DNA of 44,046 nt from Thermoplasmatota archaeon (GTDB lineage Archaea; Thermoplasmatota; Thermoplasmata; Thermoplasmatales; Thermoplasmataceae), in the NCBI GenBank assembly GCA_023379825.1, contig JAMCPQ010000035.1:1-44046 (forward strand). The letters run 5' to 3'. This document shows, one piece after another, positions 35,454 through 42,339 of this stretch. The position numbers and the translations under genes are program-made. Every line of letters starts with the position of its first letter. The first letter of the stretch is position 1. Under the pieces are notes generated by a model, which saw only the letters and a program-made list of their open reading frames with translations, was not told the DNA's origin and did not search any database.

Positions 35454-35730
35454 CTCTTCTTATGCTTTCTATAAGTCTTCTTCCAACTGCTATCTCATCT
35501 ACGCTATGTATAACTGCACCTATATCCTCAATGCTGTTGATCAGAGCTTCGTAGTTGATCATAGTGCCCTCAACCGTGATTATTGTGCCCATGGTCTCCA
35601 TATCCATTTCGGTTACGCTTACATTTACAGCTTCAACACCTGGAACCTGTTCAATGGTTGCAGCAAGGTCAAGAAGCGTTGGTCTGTTCAACCCTTTGTC
35701 CACGTCAAGAATAACTCTCCTGACGTTCAC
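35446..35730 (-). CDS. DUF211 family protein
   Basis: A 94-residue archaeal protein with the ferredoxin-like beta-alpha-beta pattern of DUF211: RRVILDVDKGLNRPTLLDLA, then VPGVEAVNVSVTEMDMETMG and IEDIGAVIHSVDEIAVG. The two repeats look like small regulatory domains. Function is not known. It is the first gene of a pair with the CCC1-like transporter, and a metal-sensing or regulatory role for the transporter is plausible. Confidence 0.85.
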   Translation of the reverse strand: MNVRRVILDVDKGLNRPTLLDLAATIEQVPGVEAVNVSVTEMDMETMGTIITVEGTMINYEALINSIEDIGAVIHSVDEIAVGRRLIESIRRDE

Positions 35731-35892
35731 AGAGAATCAACTCCGTTTCTGGCAATAAGAAATACAAATAGCTCTGTGAAAGGTGCCTTCAGGTCTGCGG
35801 TCTCATGATTAAATCTGGAAAAAGGCCTCAATTTCGATCTTGATATACCTATTGGATTTTAATATTAATTCTTTCTCATTATTGTCTCTGAT

Positions 35893-36507
35893 TCACTCTG
35901 ATTCTCCAGAGAGCTTCTTCATTGCTGTGTTTATTTTTCCAGCATATCTGGAGAGGTCCGCCACAATCACTATGACAAATATTGAGAATATTACAGTTAC
36001 TCCGAAAATTATTCCCACAAGGGACCTGCTTAGAGCAGTTGATGGGAATACTATGGAGAAAGTCACAAGAAGGTAGTCAACCGCGGCAATAGAGAAACCG
36101 TATATCCTGACCAGAATTTTGATCTGCTGTGAAACGAATTTGACTCTCTCATAATCGATCGATGGTTGCAGTGCCTCCTTCATGGAAACATATAGTGTTT
36201 CAATATCTCTGCTGGCTTTCTTAGAAGCGCCCTTTACCTTTTCCTCCACCTCTGTAGGTTTCCTTTCTGCGGACTCCGCAACATTTTCAGCAATCTGGCT
36301 TGTAGTGCTGGACATGAAGAAATTGAGCAGTTCCTTCATGAATGTGAGATTCAGAACACCCTCCAGCTCCTGCACCTTATCATTCAGTGCACTGAGATAG
36401 TCTCCAAAACCCTTTTCTATAAGCCTTGAAATAAAGTAGGTCAGCAGCACTATGGCTGTAGGAATTAAATAGAGAAGGTAATCATTCATTGGACTGATGG
36501 TGAACAA
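35893..36507 (-). CDS. Membrane protein with central coiled coil, unknown function
   Basis: I do not recognise this 204-residue protein. It has one membrane helix near residues 9-27, then a soluble helical stretch (residues 30-130, rich in Glu, Lys and Ser) likely to form a coiled coil, and two C-terminal helices near residues 132-190. The topology resembles a membrane scaffold. Its neighbours are unrelated and it appears monocistronic. Confidence 0.65.
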   Translation of the reverse strand: MFTISPMNDYLLYLIPTAIVLLTYFISRLIEKGFGDYLSALNDKVQELEGVLNLTFMKELLNFFMSSTTSQIAENVAESAERKPTEVEEKVKGASKKASRDIETLYVSMKEALQPSIDYERVKFVSQQIKILVRIYGFSIAAVDYLLVTFSIVFPSTALSRSLVGIIFGVTVIFSIFVIVIVADLSRYAGKINTAMKKLSGESE

Positions 36508-36716
36508 CCAACTAATTATTAAATTTTCCCGGTCTCATTGCGCAATTATTTCATATCCATTTACCAGGTTTTTACAGAATAGTAAAGGAAAACGCAGCAA
36601 GGTACTGCCATTTAGAGTCTCATTTCCAATGAATTCCCCTGAAACTCCATAAAAACCCAAAAGATATAAAAAAAAATAATTGACTGATATAAAGGGATGC
36701 GGGACTGAAAGTTAAT
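36508..36716. other. Intergenic region without recognisable feature
   Basis: About 210 bases between a membrane protein gene and the winged-helix gene. It is AT-rich, with an A-run at 36668-36677 that gives the minus strand a T-run after the winged-helix gene. No gene or RNA was recognised. Confidence 0.35.
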
Positions 36717-37451
36717 TCATTTATCCACAAAACTTAATTTTTTAAGGTCGCTCAGGAAAGTCAGGCCAGTTTCAGTTATTCTGAATTTCTTTTTTATGCC
36801 GCTGGATGACATTACCTCAATCAGTTTCCTCGAGACAAGATCATTGATGATTTTCTGTGCCGAGTTATAATTCAGGTTGCATCTGTATATTATTTTGGTA
36901 ATGCCAAGCGTTCCATTGGAATCGGCCAACTCAAGAATATCGTGAACTATCTTTGTTCTGTCCCTGCGTTTTCTGTTGGCATTATATTCACGTTTCTTCT
37001 TTGCCGCCTGCTGGTTCTTCACCGAGGACTCGGATTTCCTGACAGTCCTTATCTCATTTCTTGTCTTTCTCTCAGATTCCGATAATGAAAGTGGTTCAGT
37101 GGCGCTTTCCCTTATTATGCTGACGTTAAAAATCCCTGCGAGGAAATTCTCATAAGGTGTGCAGGAAGTGCTGGATATTGCTATTTTTCTGTTGGCATTT
37201 ATTGCCTTTGACTTCAGGTGGAGGCCAGCTATCTGATCCAGCCTTTCATTCTTTCCACCTTTCAGAAGCAAAATTGGGATTTTCTCATACCCGTCCTTGG
37301 AGACCAGAATATAGTCAAAGGTCAGGACTACTCCCTCCTTTCCGGTTGTGATATAATCTGTTTTCAGCTCCCAGTTGTTTTCCTCTGGCAGGACAGTGGA
37401 AAGAATGTTGTTTATGAATTCTTTCTCGTCAATGTATGTAGATTCGATCAT
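36717..37451 (-). CDS. Winged-helix regulator with a possible REase-like N-terminal domain
   Basis: A 244-residue protein. The C-terminal third (from about residue 165) is an HTH_45-type winged helix: HDILELADSNGTLGITKII, then NYNSAQKIINDLVSRKLIEV and a wing ending FRITETGLTFLSDL. The N-terminal part (residues 1-115) has a beta core LTFDYILVSKDG then IPILLLKGG and ISSTSCTPYENFLAG, similar in outline to Mrr-type restriction-fold domains but with the catalytic E/Q-x-K reading L-L-K. It is therefore probably non-catalytic. A basic linker (KKKREYNANRKRRDR) joins them. It has a TATA-like TTTATATAAG near 37490-37499 and an AGGTG Shine-Dalgarno before ATG 37451. Confidence 0.7.
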   Translation of the reverse strand: MIESTYIDEKEFINNILSTVLPEENNWELKTDYITTGKEGVVLTFDYILVSKDGYEKIPILLLKGGKNERLDQIAGLHLKSKAINANRKIAISSTSCTPYENFLAGIFNVSIIRESATEPLSLSESERKTRNEIRTVRKSESSVKNQQAAKKKREYNANRKRRDRTKIVHDILELADSNGTLGITKIIYRCNLNYNSAQKIINDLVSRKLIEVMSSSGIKKKFRITETGLTFLSDLKKLSFVDK

Positions 37452-37530
37452 TTATACACCTGTAGGTAATAAATAATAACGCAGTAGTCTTATATAAACC
37501 CTTAGTAAAAATGTTTTGAAATAATAAGTC

Positions 37531-37590
37531 TGACAATGGGAACTTAAAAAAGCAATCCTGTATTTTGAATATGACAATGGAACTCAAAAA
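37531..37590 (+). repeat. Direct repeat TGACAATGG(G)AACT-AAAAA
   Basis: TGACAATGGGAACTTAAAAA (37531-37550) recurs as TGACAATGG-AACTCAAAAA (37572-37590), 41 bp apart. A weaker partial copy (CTGACAAAA) lies at 37631-37639 directly before the TATA box of the small gene at 37669. These may be operator sites shared with the divergent winged-helix gene. Confidence 0.5.
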
Positions 37591-37639
37591 TAATTGGTCT
37601 GAAAATTAAAATTCTTAAAATATTTTCTGTCTGACAAAA

Positions 37640-37647
37640 TTTATATA
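37640..37647 (+). promoter_or_regulatory. TATA box of the 32-residue gene
   Basis: TTTATATA is centred 25-26 nt before ATG 37669, one of the best promoter matches in the window. Confidence 0.7.
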
Positions 37648-37668
37648 TTTCCTGCGACATGCTTTTTT

Positions 37669-37767
37669 ATGAGCAAATCCGATTTTATGAGAACTTTGCA
37701 TGAGGAGTTAAGCAGGATAAAGAAAATCATTGACGAAACCCAGTTCAGAAAAGGCAAATACAACTGA
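37669..37767 (+). CDS. Small leaderless protein, 32 residues, unknown
   Basis: A short frame starting at ATG 37669: MSKSDFMRTLHEELSRIKKI and 12 more residues ending in KGKYN, then TGA. It is a charged, amphipathic helix without cysteines or membrane segment. A strong TATA box sits at the exact leaderless distance and T-rich sequence follows (37801-37820), so it looks like a complete transcription unit. It diverges from the winged-helix gene. It could be a small regulatory protein; I know of no family. Confidence 0.55.
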   Translation: MSKSDFMRTLHEELSRIKKIIDETQFRKGKYN

Positions 37768-37831
37768 TCCTGTATGAGTTAGAACTGATCAAATCCGACA
37801 TAATTTTATTATAGATTTATTGTACATAGAT

Positions 37832-38677
37832 TTAGAAGTTGAGCCTGAACTGTTTTCCTCCCCTGAATTCTGTATCAACTGAGTAAAGGGAACCCCCTGA
37901 GGAATCATCAGGACCAGCAGATGCGGAAGTTACGAAAAGGCGATGGTTTTCCTTCCCACCAAACGTACAGCACGTTATATTTTTAGCTGGAAACCTGATC
38001 TCATCCAGTTTTCTCTTTGTTTGTGGATCCCAGATAGATACTTTCCCTCCTCCCCAGTGAGACACAAAAATGGTGCCATCTTCGCTGATGCACATGCCAT
38101 CCGGAACGCCTTCTTCTGAGCTGATGTCTGCAGCAATTCCAAGATGTGTTAGTTCCATATCTTCGGTGTATGAATAGGCATCTACCCTTCTGCGTGGTGT
38201 GTCAATATGATAGAAAATTCTCCTCCCCTCATCCCATGCGAGCCCGTTTGATATGGTCATATTCTCTGCTATTTTCCTGAAACCTTTTCCATCAAATGAG
38301 TAAAGGGAACCTATGGGATGCGTTTCATTCATATCCATTGTGCCTGCAACATAATACCCCATAGGTGCAGCTTTTCCGTCATTGAATCTCTCTTCAGGCT
38401 CAAGAGGGAGAGTACCCATAGTTACAGGAGTCCCGTCTCTGGATATGGAATATATTGCGTGTTCCATAGTTGCGTAGATCTTTTCAGCTTTGCCAAGGGC
38501 AATGCTTGATATCTGTCCAGGAACTGAGAAGGTTTTCAGCTCTTCGCTTTTCAGATTAAATCTGTGATATCTTTTCCCCTTGATATCCACCCAGTAAAGT
38601 TCATCATGACGGGGGTCATAAACTGGCCCCTCACCTAGGAGATCCAGTGCCATGAAGAGAACTTCCGGTTTGTCCAT
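37832..38677 (-). CDS. Gluconolactonase / SMP-30 family
   Basis: A 281-residue six-bladed propeller hydrolase. The metal-binding residues of the family can be seen: Glu in GEGPVYD, Asn in ISNGLAWD and Asp in VPDGMCISEDG. It hydrolyses glucono-1,5-lactone to gluconate, the step after glucose dehydrogenase in the Entner-Doudoroff route. A TTAATATTTC element about 24 nt before ATG 38677 suggests a leaderless mRNA. The gene is about 11 kb from the dehydrogenase, so the two are not cotranscribed. Confidence 0.9.
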   Translation of the reverse strand: MDKPEVLFMALDLLGEGPVYDPRHDELYWVDIKGKRYHRFNLKSEELKTFSVPGQISSIALGKAEKIYATMEHAIYSISRDGTPVTMGTLPLEPEERFNDGKAAPMGYYVAGTMDMNETHPIGSLYSFDGKGFRKIAENMTISNGLAWDEGRRIFYHIDTPRRRVDAYSYTEDMELTHLGIAADISSEEGVPDGMCISEDGTIFVSHWGGGKVSIWDPQTKRKLDEIRFPAKNITCCTFGGKENHRLFVTSASAGPDDSSGGSLYSVDTEFRGGKQFRLNF

Positions 38678-38807
38678 TATGAGGCAGAGGCAATTGAAAT
38701 ATTAATTGTCACATGCCTTCATAACATGAAAAGATTGACAGATTTATGTGGATGGTTCAGAGTTAAGTGATTGCGCTTTCTATTCCTGTCTGCAGTCATG
38801 TTGCATA

Positions 38808-38815
38808 AATATAAA
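38808..38815 (+). promoter_or_regulatory. TATA box of the 32-residue membrane gene
   Basis: AATATAAA is centred about 27 nt before the TTG at 38839, which makes TTG a leaderless start. Confidence 0.5.
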
Positions 38816-38838
38816 TCTTCATTTACCATGTACAACAG

Positions 38839-38937
38839 TTGGAACTCAGAACAAAACAGTTCTTGATTGCACTTCTCATTGCTGCTCTCAACGTAGTGGT
38901 AATACTGCTCATAGCTTTTCTGAACGTCAGCGTTTGA
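38839..38937 (+). CDS. Single-span membrane miniprotein, 32 residues, TTG start
   Basis: A short frame: (M)ELRTKQFLIALLIAALNV and 14 more residues ending in FLNVSV, then TGA. Five to six polar, basic residues are followed by a hydrophobic span of about 20 residues, so it should be inserted with the N-terminus inside. No ATG is in frame; the TTG at 38839 lies 27 nt after a clear TATA box, matching leaderless initiation. An ATG at 38828 is out of frame. Small membrane proteins of this kind often bind larger membrane complexes. The family is unknown. Confidence 0.5.
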   Translation: MELRTKQFLIALLIAALNVVVILLIAFLNVSV

Positions 38938-38954
38938 GAACTATTCTGTCTCAA

Positions 38955-38962
38955 TATTTATA
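38955..38962 (+). promoter_or_regulatory. TATA box of the 61-residue gene
   Basis: TATTTATA predicts a start of transcription near 38985, giving a leader of about 20 bases that carries a GGAGGT Shine-Dalgarno at 39001-39006. Confidence 0.5.
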
Positions 38963-39007
38963 TGTGCATAAGAGTTGAGGATTTCAGTCTAATATTCCTT
39001 GGAGGTA

Positions 39008-39193
39008 ATGAAATTGGCCAAGCTTAGGGAACTGGAAAAATTTGAGAATAATGCCCTTGATCTTTGCAAGGATGAACAGTACAGGGAGAAACTGAAGAAG
39101 TGGGTGCAGAAGAAGAAAGAGCCACTGGACGCATTTGGCCTCAAGAAACTGAAGGATAAGATAGACACTCACGCAAGAAAAATGAACCGCTAG
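39008..39193 (+). CDS. Small basic helical protein, 61 residues, unknown
   Basis: A short, very lysine-rich protein (KLAKLRELEKFENNALDLC onward, then LKKWVQKKKEPLDAFGLKKL) predicted to be almost all helix. No known family comes to mind; a nucleic-acid or ribosome-associated role is possible from charge alone. GGAGGT at 39001-39006 lies only one base before the ATG, which is too close. The TTG at 39014, seven bases after it, is an alternative start that removes two residues. A cinA-type gene follows after 13 bases, so the two probably share a message. Confidence 0.65.
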   Translation: MKLAKLRELEKFENNALDLCKDEQYREKLKKWVQKKKEPLDAFGLKKLKDKIDTHARKMNR

Positions 39194-39206
39194 AGCATAA
39201 CCTTCT

Positions 39207-39971
39207 ATGGAAATTGCCATAATATCAATAGGCAACGAAGTTTTAAAGGGTCACACATCAAATTCAAACTATACTTTTCTGGCAAGGCAATCTACCCTGA
39301 TGGGTAATCATGTCAAACGGGGCTACATCGTTTCTGACGATCCGGGTGAAATTTCATGGGCTATCGGGGAAGCGATGTCTCATGCAAGTCTCATAATAAC
39401 CACAGGGGGCCTTGGCCCTACCTACGATGACATGACGCTTGAATCAATTGCAAAGGCCCTGAATCTCTCTCTGGTAAAAAATGATGCAGCCTTGGAGATG
39501 CTCAGGAAGCGCATGATACCACGGAAAATACCGCTGACACCGGAGAGAATGAAGATGGCCGAACTTCCGGAAGGCTCAGAACCGATTTTTAACCCTGTGG
39601 GTTCAGCTCCCGGTGTTCTTATCAGACATTCAGGGAGGCAGATACTCTGCCTTCCGGGGGTTCCTCAGGAAATGGAGGCAATATTCAATTCAGTTAAAGA
39701 AAGATACCAGAACCCAGATCTCCATTATTATGAGGAATCTCTAGAATTTCCCGGAACCATGGAGGGAGAAATGGCCCCGCTGATAAAGGAGGAGATGAAA
39801 AAGTTCGGAGACAGACTATACATCAAGAGCCATCCTCTGTCAGGCTCGGCTTCAGGATACAGCGTGATGCTTGAAATCTCCTCATACAATAAAGATGCCA
39901 AAGAAGCTGAAAGACTGGTCAGGGAAGAGCTGGAACTCTTCAGAAAAAGATTCGGGAAGAATATTCAGTGA
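39207..39971 (+). CDS. CinA-type molybdopterin-binding-fold protein
   Basis: A 254-residue protein of the CinA N-terminal (COG1058) family. The start MEIAIISIGNEVLKGHTSNSN and TTGGLGPTYDDMT are the family hallmarks, with PGVPQEMEAIF later. Bacterial relatives have ADP-ribose or NMN-related pyrophosphatase activity; the deamidase domain is absent here. It is cytoplasmic. Its 3' end overlaps the convergent SIS gene by 7 bases. Confidence 0.88.
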   Translation: MEIAIISIGNEVLKGHTSNSNYTFLARQSTLMGNHVKRGYIVSDDPGEISWAIGEAMSHASLIITTGGLGPTYDDMTLESIAKALNLSLVKNDAALEMLRKRMIPRKIPLTPERMKMAELPEGSEPIFNPVGSAPGVLIRHSGRQILCLPGVPQEMEAIFNSVKERYQNPDLHYYEESLEFPGTMEGEMAPLIKEEMKKFGDRLYIKSHPLSGSASGYSVMLEISSYNKDAKEAERLVREELELFRKRFGKNIQ

Positions 39972-41005
39972 GCTCCAGGCGGGAAAACGATGGAGTCAAA
40001 ATCCAGATACCTTTTATCTTCAAACCTTAAAAGATCCGGGTTTATTCCATTTTCCAGCGCCATATAGTAGCACAGGGTATACAGAAATCCAATAGCGAGT
40101 ACAGGAAATAGCTCCATTCTTCCAGCTGAGGGAATATCAATTCTCATGCCTGCATCTGCATTTATTCCAAGTGTCCGGGTGCCGACCTCAACACATGCTC
40201 TTGATATCTCAGAGGCTCTTCTGTCATCCTTTCCTGAATTTAGGATTATGACAGCGGATCTGTCATCAATAACTGAAGTGCATCCATGGTTGAATTCTTC
40301 CAGTTCTATGCCTTCCGCATGGATGTGAGTGGATTCCTTAAGTTTCTGGGCGGTTTCCCTTGCTGCATAGTATGATGGGCCTGCGCCAAGGACGAATATG
40401 TTTCTGAGATTTCTTCCAAGGAACTCTGCAGCCTTCTTTGCATCAGGTTCCTTTTCCCGGATAACTGAATCAAGTTTTTCTGCAAGTGATCTTGTATCAA
40501 CTTTCACATCGGCAATCCTTCTGGATATTTCAAGGGCTGCAAAATAGTTATCAAAGAATGCCTTGGTGTTGCACAGGGACATGTCGGGGGAATCCCCTAT
40601 AACTATGCCTCTGCCGGATTCACTTATCAGTGGTGATTTTTCATAATGGCTTATCCCGACAGTTGTGCATGTTTTATTCAGCTTTTTAACCGAATCAACA
40701 GTTGATTTAGTCTTTCCAGTATGGGAAAAACCAACCACTGTCCCACTAAAATCGGAATAGTTCTCAAGTTCATAGGACTGCAGAACCATAAAATCATGCT
40801 TACTGCCGGGAATAATAAGTGATCCAAGGGCTGCGGCATGATATGCTGTTCCGTTACCTGTAAAACAGTAAGGTGGCTTCAGAAAGCTGTAATCAACTTT
40901 TTCCATTATATCTATGGTTTTCAGGACACCTGCCTTTGTAGATTTCAGCATATCATACATAACGTACGGATGCCCATTTCTCCTCTCCGGGAGATCATCA
41001 GTCAT
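39965..41005 (-). CDS. Double-SIS-domain sugar isomerase, GlmS-like
   Basis: A 346-residue protein with two SIS domains and no glutaminase domain. The first has YCFTGNGTAYHAA and VVGFSHTGKT, and the second has VLGAGPSYYAARETAQKLKE followed by IHAEGIELEEFNHG, the segment typical of GlmS and AgaS-like isomerases. It probably acts on an amino or phosphosugar. The N-terminal HPYVMYDML also resembles the segment joining the domains of GlmS. A TATA box at 41026-41033 predicts a leaderless mRNA from ATG 41005. Confidence 0.85.
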   Translation of the reverse strand: MTDDLPERRNGHPYVMYDMLKSTKAGVLKTIDIMEKVDYSFLKPPYCFTGNGTAYHAAALGSLIIPGSKHDFMVLQSYELENYSDFSGTVVGFSHTGKTKSTVDSVKKLNKTCTTVGISHYEKSPLISESGRGIVIGDSPDMSLCNTKAFFDNYFAALEISRRIADVKVDTRSLAEKLDSVIREKEPDAKKAAEFLGRNLRNIFVLGAGPSYYAARETAQKLKESTHIHAEGIELEEFNHGCTSVIDDRSAVIILNSGKDDRRASEISRACVEVGTRTLGINADAGMRIDIPSAGRMELFPVLAIGFLYTLCYYMALENGINPDLLRFEDKRYLDFDSIVFPPGAH

Positions 41006-41025
41006 GCTTTCTTAATGAAGTGGTT

Positions 41026-41033
41026 CATTTAAA
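41026..41033 (-). promoter_or_regulatory. TATA box of the SIS-domain gene
   Basis: TTTAAATG on the minus strand is centred 25-26 nt before ATG 41005. Confidence 0.6.
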
Positions 41034-41059
41034 CTTTGGCAAAAATAATTTGGAATAAT

Positions 41060-41308
41060 TTACTCCTCGTGTGCCCTCTGAATTGGTTTTATCTCGGCTA
41101 TTGGCAGGTTGATCACCACAGACTCAACTTTCCTGGAAGTTCTCCGTTTGATAAGTTCCTCAATTGAGATCTGCTCCCTGTTAGCCTCTTCACAGAGAGC
41201 TCTTGACTCGTCCGGCCCCAGTACTTCCCTTTCCTCAGCAGCATAAGTACCTGGTCTGGTGGAGGCATAAAGTATAGTAATTTTCTGAATCTTCCCGCAA
41301 TTGTACAT
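41060..41308 (-). CDS. Short protein of unknown function
   Basis: An 82-residue protein, MYNCGKIQKITILYASTRPG to HEE, with no recognisable family. It is mixed alpha/beta, with a basic segment (KRRTSRK) before a beta strand (VESVVINLPIA). ATG 41308 is preferred over GTG 41317, because an AAGGTG Shine-Dalgarno lies at the proper distance and a TTTTTATTAC TATA box (41335-41344) would start the mRNA just before it. It stands alone. Confidence 0.55.
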   Translation of the reverse strand: MYNCGKIQKITILYASTRPGTYAAEEREVLGPDESRALCEEANREQISIEELIKRRTSRKVESVVINLPIAEIKPIQRAHEE

Positions 41309-41409
41309 AAGTGACACCTTACCATTATGGCATCGTAATAAAAATCATTTACCATGTGAATCCTGTTTTCCGGAACTTATGTCAGGTTGAGGAATAACTG
41401 AATTACCAT

Positions 41410-42339
41410 CTATTTCAAAAGAGTTAGAGCATTTTCCATATGTGGCTGCATGATTTTTCCAATACTTTCCAGAGGTGTTTCACACAGGGTCACTCCCGGT
41501 GATATCATTATTGTAACTGTGCCTCCAAGCATTTTCAACTGAAAGGTATAGGGGCCGGTGCCTCTTCTGAAGGCCCATTTTGAATCATTTTCATCCAGAT
41601 TATAGTCAGTGTAGAGGTACCTGCCACCCCTCAAAAGGTATGACCCATGTTCCAATGAGGAACCGTCCCTTAGATATTCTATCCACAAAGCCCTGTTTTT
41701 GATGGAATCTTCATACACGCATATGAAGTGCTGATTCGATGGTTCCTTCAAAATGCCCACTCCTGAACCTATGAACATATTTTGTTCCAGTGTTATCCTA
41801 TCACTGAGACCCTGCCATGAAAGTCGTGAAATTCTTCTGTCCTCGAACCATCCCCCATCCCGGTTTCTTGAGTGAAAACTTCTCTGGTAGAAGTCTTTAT
41901 GGGATAATGAGTGTCTGTTTACAGTGGCCGGAATAAGGCTGTATGAGTATTCCAGTATGTCTTCAGGCGTGCATGGATTTTCAGACTCAATCTCTACAGT
42001 TGTACCGGAGGTATAGAAGGTTACTGAATCTCTGCCCCTGTAATTCTTTCCATAAAAGTAAACAGTATTGTTTAAACTCCTTACAAAAAGGTTGGAGTAT
42101 GTGTCAGCAAAGCTACTCATCAGGCTCTTGGGATATCCTGGGCAGAACCAGTCCAGAAAAAACTCTTTCACTCTGAATTCATGATGGTTATGGATATCTC
42201 TGAACAGTATGGATGACCATTTTTCACCTTCCGGCCTGTACTGAATATATCTATCCTGGGAATTGAATGGAACCAGAGGTGTGAAGTTAAGATCCAGTGA
42301 CTCAAGATCAGAAACTTTCAGATTAACTATATCCTGCAA
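41410..42339 (-). CDS. Protein of unknown function, coupled to the HerA/VirD4-type ATPase
   Basis: A 309-residue protein I do not recognise. It has no membrane segment and many aromatic residues; the middle (residues 130-230) is rich in Arg, Ser and Trp, and the C-terminal part is beta-rich (YTFQLKMLGGTVTIMIS). Its start lies 13 bases inside the ATPase gene, so it is translationally coupled to it and likely acts with it, for example as a DNA-transfer or membrane-side partner. That is inference from context. Confidence 0.65.
   Translation of the reverse strand: MQDIVNLKVSDLESLDLNFTPLVPFNSQDRYIQYRPEGEKWSSILFRDIHNHHEFRVKEFFLDWFCPGYPKSLMSSFADTYSNLFVRSLNNTVYFYGKNYRGRDSVTFYTSGTTVEIESENPCTPEDILEYSYSLIPATVNRHSLSHKDFYQRSFHSRNRDGGWFEDRRISRLSWQGLSDRITLEQNMFIGSGVGILKEPSNQHFICVYEDSIKNRALWIEYLRDGSSLEHGSYLLRGGRYLYTDYNLDENDSKWAFRRGTGPYTFQLKMLGGTVTIMISPGVTLCETPLESIGKIMQPHMENALTLLK

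Noticed and set aside
38748-38978. 76-codon plus-strand frame rich in cysteine
   Set aside because: It crosses two clear TATA boxes and the coding frame of the miniprotein at 38839; the composition looks random.
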